NCBI GenBank assembly: GCA_965372465.1 | Contig: CBDVCK010000120.1 | Location: forward strand, 1-9,796 | DNA: 9,796 nt | Source: GCA-020348445 sp965372465 | Lineage (GTDB): Archaea > Thermoplasmatota > Thermoplasmata > GCA-020350865 | Direction of reading: 5' to 3' | In this document: positions 7,661 through 9,796 of the stretch, one piece after another | Layout: the number at the start of each line of letters is the position of its first letter | Position numbering within the stretch: the stretch's first letter is position 1 | Made by a program: the position numbers and the translations under genes | Notes under the pieces: model-generated | Told to the model about the DNA's origin: nothing | The model's input: the letters and a program-made list of their open reading frames with translations, nothing else | The model's database searches: none

Positions 7661-7768
7661 AAATGAAAATTAAAAAAGCAGGAGATTAAAAGAACCTGGG
7701 TTCTTTGTAAATGTGATAGAAAGATCTTTTGTTACTTTTTTTCGGGGATTAAAAGGGTAAAACCCTTT
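7661..7768 (+). repeat. Intergenic repeat element, copy 2, with two hairpins
   Basis: This is the second copy of the element at 2-120. It starts with the A-rich ATGAAAAT leader (7663-7670), then the core GGAGATTAAAAGAACCTGGG (7681-7700). Here the core forms a perfect inverted repeat, AAAGAACC/GGTTCTTT (7689-7696 with 7699-7706). A run of seven T (7736-7742) follows, then GGGGATTAAAAGGG and a second hairpin, AAAGGGT/ACCCTTT (7752-7758 with 7762-7768). Hairpin plus T-run could terminate transcription leaving the upstream gene, since no good T-run lies nearer to its stop, but it is about 545 bp away. The element lies upstream of the LamG gene, as copy 1 lies upstream of the NosD-type gene. Confidence 0.75.
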
Positions 7769-7827
7769 ATGAAAAGACTATTCAATAGTTATATTCATTC
7801 AACTATATATATTTAAAAGTTAAAGAA

Positions 7828-7843
7828 GTCATAATAATATGAC
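7828..7843. promoter_or_regulatory. Inverted repeat GTCATA-N4-TATGAC, possible operator
   Basis: Perfect 6-bp arms are separated by ATAA. The site lies about 27 bp upstream of the TATA box at 7870-7878 and just downstream of another AT-rich TATA-like stretch (7803-7817). That position suits an activator for the nearer promoter or a repressor for the farther one. The regulator is unknown. Confidence 0.35.
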
Positions 7844-7861
7844 AAAATAATGCAATAAAAT

Positions 7862-7878
7862 GGAAACAGTTTTATATC
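7862..7878 (+). promoter_or_regulatory. Candidate archaeal promoter (BRE plus TATA) of the LamG gene
   Basis: TTTTATATC (7870-7878) preceded by purine-rich GGAAACAG (7862-7869) resembles an archaeal TATA box with its BRE. Transcription would be expected to start around 7898-7905, giving an mRNA that begins just before a strong Shine-Dalgarno and the 14-codon micro-ORF, with about 140 nt of leader before the main ATG. An alternative TATA-like stretch lies at 7803-7817. Confidence 0.45.
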
Positions 7879-7920
7879 CAGAACCCGATTCGTAATTCAA
7901 CAAGGAGGGAGGCCCAGGGT

Positions 7921-7965
7921 ATGGTGGAATTAGGAGAGGCGAGGCGCTATTTCAAAAAGTCATGA
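7921..7965 (+). CDS. Possible 14-residue leader peptide
   Basis: The frame from ATG 7921 encodes MVELGEARRYFKKS and stops at TGA 7963-7965. It is preceded by AGGAGGGA (7903-7910), ten bases before the ATG, which is as good a ribosome-binding site as any in the window. The peptide is short, charged and has no recognised relatives. It sits in the predicted leader of the downstream membrane protein gene, 77 bp before that start. It could be a translated upstream ORF, the decayed start of a former gene, or chance. I do not assign a function. Confidence 0.25.
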   Translation: MVELGEARRYFKKS

Positions 7966-8029
7966 ACTAGGGTAGAGAGGAGTATCGTCTTTTTCTTCGG
8001 CTGTTCCTTGGCTGACCTTGAATGATAAT

Positions 8030-8034
8030 GGAGG
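8030..8034 (+). promoter_or_regulatory. Ribosome-binding site deciding the LamG gene start
   Basis: GGAGG lies eight bases before ATG 8043. Two further in-frame ATGs exist upstream (8022 and 8028), directly after an in-frame TGA at 8019, but the Shine-Dalgarno overlaps or follows them. The start at 8043 is therefore preferred. It also gives a conventional signal peptide beginning MRKM. Confidence 0.7.
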
Positions 8035-8042
8035 AATTAAGA

Positions 8043-9796
8043 ATGAGGAAAATGATATCAATAGGAATAGTGTTGGCACTGGTGATCATAGTTTTTGCAT
8101 CCGTGGCAGTGTTTGGAAATGCGATTGCCCATGAAGATTTGGAATTTGGTCCATCCAAAAAGACCATTGAGGAAGAAAACAGAGGAAGAGACTCCTCATC
8201 AACAGTTATACATCTTGTGAGAGATCCTCAGCAAATAGATGGTACAGCTTTTGCGTTTGTAACTTATGTATCAACAGAATCAGGGAGCCAAACGACAAGT
8301 GGGGATAACGATGCTGTAGGAAGTATACCTCTTGTGTATATTCTTTTAATTATTGTTGCAATCATTTTTGGAAGTTTTGCATATATAACATTAAGGAAGA
8401 GAAGAAATAAAATTGGCAGATCACAAAAGAAAGGTAACAAATTCACCAGAATATTGACAAAAGGGGTCGTGATGGTGCTGATCATTACTATTTTTTCAGT
8501 AATGGTGTCGGCTAATGTAAGCGCCGAAGAAGATCCAACACCCCCAGAAGGAATGGTGTCCTATTGGAAATTTGATGATAGTAGTGGAACAACTGCAATA
8601 GATTCTGTTGGAGATAATGATGGAACAATCCATGGAGCCACCTGGGCAGGTGGTAAGGTTGATGGCGCTTTGAGTTTTGATGGGGTGGGTGATTATGTTG
8701 ATTGTGGGAATGATGCAAGTTTGAAGTCATCTACGGAAATAACAGTAGAGATATGGATCAAACCTAATTCTTTTACGGGGATTACAGGATATATTAATAA
8801 GCATCGAGCAACATATAATTCAAATCGTTCTTGGACACTAAGAGATGCATCGGATATTTCTCCTGCTTGGGATCGGACGAAGATTTTTATTGGAAGTTAT
8901 GGTTTTTCAGCGGATGTTAACCTTTATATAAATGGACAGCTCGATACAAACCCATCTACTCGGTCATTAGAAATAGGAAATTGGTATCACTTGTCGGCAA
9001 CTATTAAATCTACAGATGGAAGTTTGGTAGGAAATAACGATTTTCCTTTGGGAATTGGTTATTTAGAAATGAGTCAATGGAATGCGGATGAACCTCAACA
9101 TTTTTTCGATGGCCTCATCGACGAAGTAGCAATATATAATCAAGCTTTATCAACAGGAGAAATCTTACAACATTACAATAAAGGACTTCAGGGTTTGGGA
9201 TACATTGAACCTGACACTATTACACCCACTATTTCTTCAACCGATCCTACCGATGAAGCAATCAATATCCCTGTAAATACTTCCATCAATATTACATTCA
9301 ACGAAATTATGAATAAGTCTTTAACTCAAAATGCATTTTCGATTAATCCAACTGTTTCAGGTAATTTCAGTTGGGATGGAACAACTATGATCTTTACACC
9401 AAACGTTTATCTTAACATTTCTACTGAGTATAATATCACTATTGGAACTGGTGCAATAGATTTAGCGGATAATCCACTTGCTTCAGATTATAATCTTACT
9501 TTTACCGTATCTTCAAATCCTATACCCTCTGGAATGGTGTCCTTTTGGGAACTTAATGAGGGAAGTGGAACAAATGCAATAGATTCTGTTGGAGATAATA
9601 ATGGAACAATCAATGGGGCAAGCTGGGCGGCTGGTAAAGTTGGAGAAGCATTGAGTTTTGATGGTGTGGATGATTATGTTGAAGCATCTCAACTTCCTGA
9701 TATGACATCTGCATCATTCGAAGCGTGGGTTAAAGTTGACTCTGTTGGTAGTAAACCGACCTTTATCTTTTTCGAAGGAGATCCAACTGGCTTTCA
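8043..9796 (+). CDS. Membrane-anchored LamG/Big_5 surface protein, 3' end missing
   Basis: The frame is open for 584 codons and runs off the window. Residues 1-29 are a signal peptide (MRKM, a hydrophobic core, then an AxA-like end). A short ectodomain (30-94) follows, then a TM helix (95-117), a very basic loop (118-141) and a second hydrophobic helix (142-158) ending in a signal-peptidase-like VSA site at 161. After that come a LamG/concanavalin-like domain (~170-387: start GMVSYWKFDD, end GLIDEVAIYNQALS), a Big_5/SbsA-like Ig domain (~388-490: ISSTDPTDEAINIPVNTSI) and the beginning of a second LamG (from ~497). The positive-inside rule puts the basic loop in the cytoplasm and all LamG/Ig domains outside. 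LamG domains generally bind glycans or proteins, so adhesion or matrix contact is plausible but inferred. The double signal-like N-terminus is odd and may reflect fusion of a small membrane protein to a secreted LamG protein. The same Big_5 family occurs near the end of the preceding surface protein. Confidence 0.88.
   Translation, partial: MRKMISIGIVLALVIIVFASVAVFGNAIAHEDLEFGPSKKTIEEENRGRDSSSTVIHLVRDPQQIDGTAFAFVTYVSTESGSQTTSGDNDAVGSIPLVYILLIIVAIIFGSFAYITLRKRRNKIGRSQKKGNKFTRILTKGVVMVLIITIFSVMVSANVSAEEDPTPPEGMVSYWKFDDSSGTTAIDSVGDNDGTIHGATWAGGKVDGALSFDGVGDYVDCGNDASLKSSTEITVEIWIKPNSFTGITGYINKHRATYNSNRSWTLRDASDISPAWDRTKIFIGSYGFSADVNLYINGQLDTNPSTRSLEIGNWYHLSATIKSTDGSLVGNNDFPLGIGYLEMSQWNADEPQHFFDGLIDEVAIYNQALSTGEILQHYNKGLQGLGYIEPDTITPTISSTDPTDEAINIPVNTSINITFNEIMNKSLTQNAFSINPTVSGNFSWDGTTMIFTPNVYLNISTEYNITIGTGAIDLADNPLASDYNLTFTVSSNPIPSGMVSFWELNEGSGTNAIDSVGDNNGTINGASWAAGKVGEALSFDGVDDYVEASQLPDMTSASFEAWVKVDSVGSKPTFIFFEGDPTGF
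8550..8699 (+). repeat. LamG start, repeat copy 1 (partner at 9531-9680)
   Basis: This 150-bp stretch, the first 50 codons of LamG domain 1, matches the start of LamG domain 2 without any gap at an offset of 981 bp. By hand count 127 of 150 bases agree, including runs such as GCAATAGATTCTGTTGGAGA. Identity at synonymous positions points to a fairly recent in-frame duplication of a LamG-Big_5 unit of 327 codons, or gene conversion between copies. Confidence 0.85.
9531..9680 (+). repeat. LamG start, repeat copy 2
   Basis: This is the partner of 8550-8699, encoding GMVSFWELNEGSGTNAIDSV and onward. After the shared 50 codons the two LamG domains diverge more (YVDCGNDASL against YVEASQLPDM). Only about 88 residues of this second LamG are inside the window. 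Confidence 0.85.

Noticed and set aside
7399..7662. 87-codon plus-strand frame (TTG start, or ATG 7411)
   Set aside because: The product is a Gly/Trp/Phe/Cys-rich string produced by the G-skewed DNA. It has no Shine-Dalgarno and a palindrome covers its start. I describe the tract as non-coding, though a peptide cannot be fully excluded.
2..7768. Composite transposon around the giant gene
   Set aside because: The flanking elements carry no transposase and no clear terminal inverted repeats, and no target-site duplication can be seen. Direct non-coding repeats alone do not support a mobile element.
7261..8042. tRNA or other standard RNA gene in the long intergenic region
   Set aside because: I found no cloverleaf, T-loop GGTTCRA box or recognisable riboswitch core. 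Only short hairpins are visible.
7967..8730. Three minus-strand frames opposite the start of the LamG gene
   Set aside because: The plus strand carries a continuous frame with signal peptide, TM helices and LamG motifs plus a good Shine-Dalgarno. The antisense frames show no domain.

Overview
The window looks like chromosomal DNA of an archaeon, most likely a Thermoplasmatota-type euryarchaeote. The evidence is indirect: a very large Asn/Ser/Thr-rich surface protein of NosD-type beta-helix plus Ig-like architecture, a C-terminal membrane anchor followed by a cytoplasmic zinc ribbon, TATA-like upstream regions, and a probable leaderless start. No rRNA, tRNA or housekeeping gene is present, so the taxonomy is inference.

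Layout: (1) 1-324 is non-coding. It holds one copy of an intergenic repeat element, a G/A-rich patch with a strong but apparently unused Shine-Dalgarno, a T11 run, TATA-like sequences and two perfect palindromes. (2) 325-7191 encodes a complete 2288-residue exported protein. In order it has a signal sequence, two consecutive NosD-type right-handed beta-helix modules, six Ig-like repeats of almost invariant 86-residue length, a Big_5/SbsA-like Ig domain, a DxDxDG calcium-binding acidic segment, one transmembrane helix, and an acidic cytoplasmic tail ending in a CxxC-x10-CxxC zinc ribbon. (3) 7192-8042 is an unusually long and structured intergenic region. It contains four copies of a ~21-bp repeat built on CGTATTTCGTATAC, a 14-bp palindrome, ~155 bp of strongly G-biased sequence, a second copy of the intergenic repeat element in the same orientation, an inverted repeat, a TATA box and a 14-codon micro-ORF with a good Shine-Dalgarno. 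(4) 8043 to the window end is a second exported or membrane-anchored protein, truncated by the window edge. It has a signal sequence, a small ectodomain, a TM helix, a basic loop and a second signal-like TM helix, then LamG, Big_5 and the start of a second LamG.

Both genes point the same way and encode large cell-surface proteins that share Big_5-type Ig domains. Each is preceded by the same non-coding repeat element, so the 7-kb gene is bracketed by direct repeats. This suggests a family of surface-protein genes carrying a common upstream element, which could serve co-regulation or recombination. No enzyme, defence system or complete mobile element could be supported. The most unusual signals are the structured intergenic region, the bracketing repeats, the two-signal N-terminus of the second protein, and the base-composition mosaic inside the first gene.
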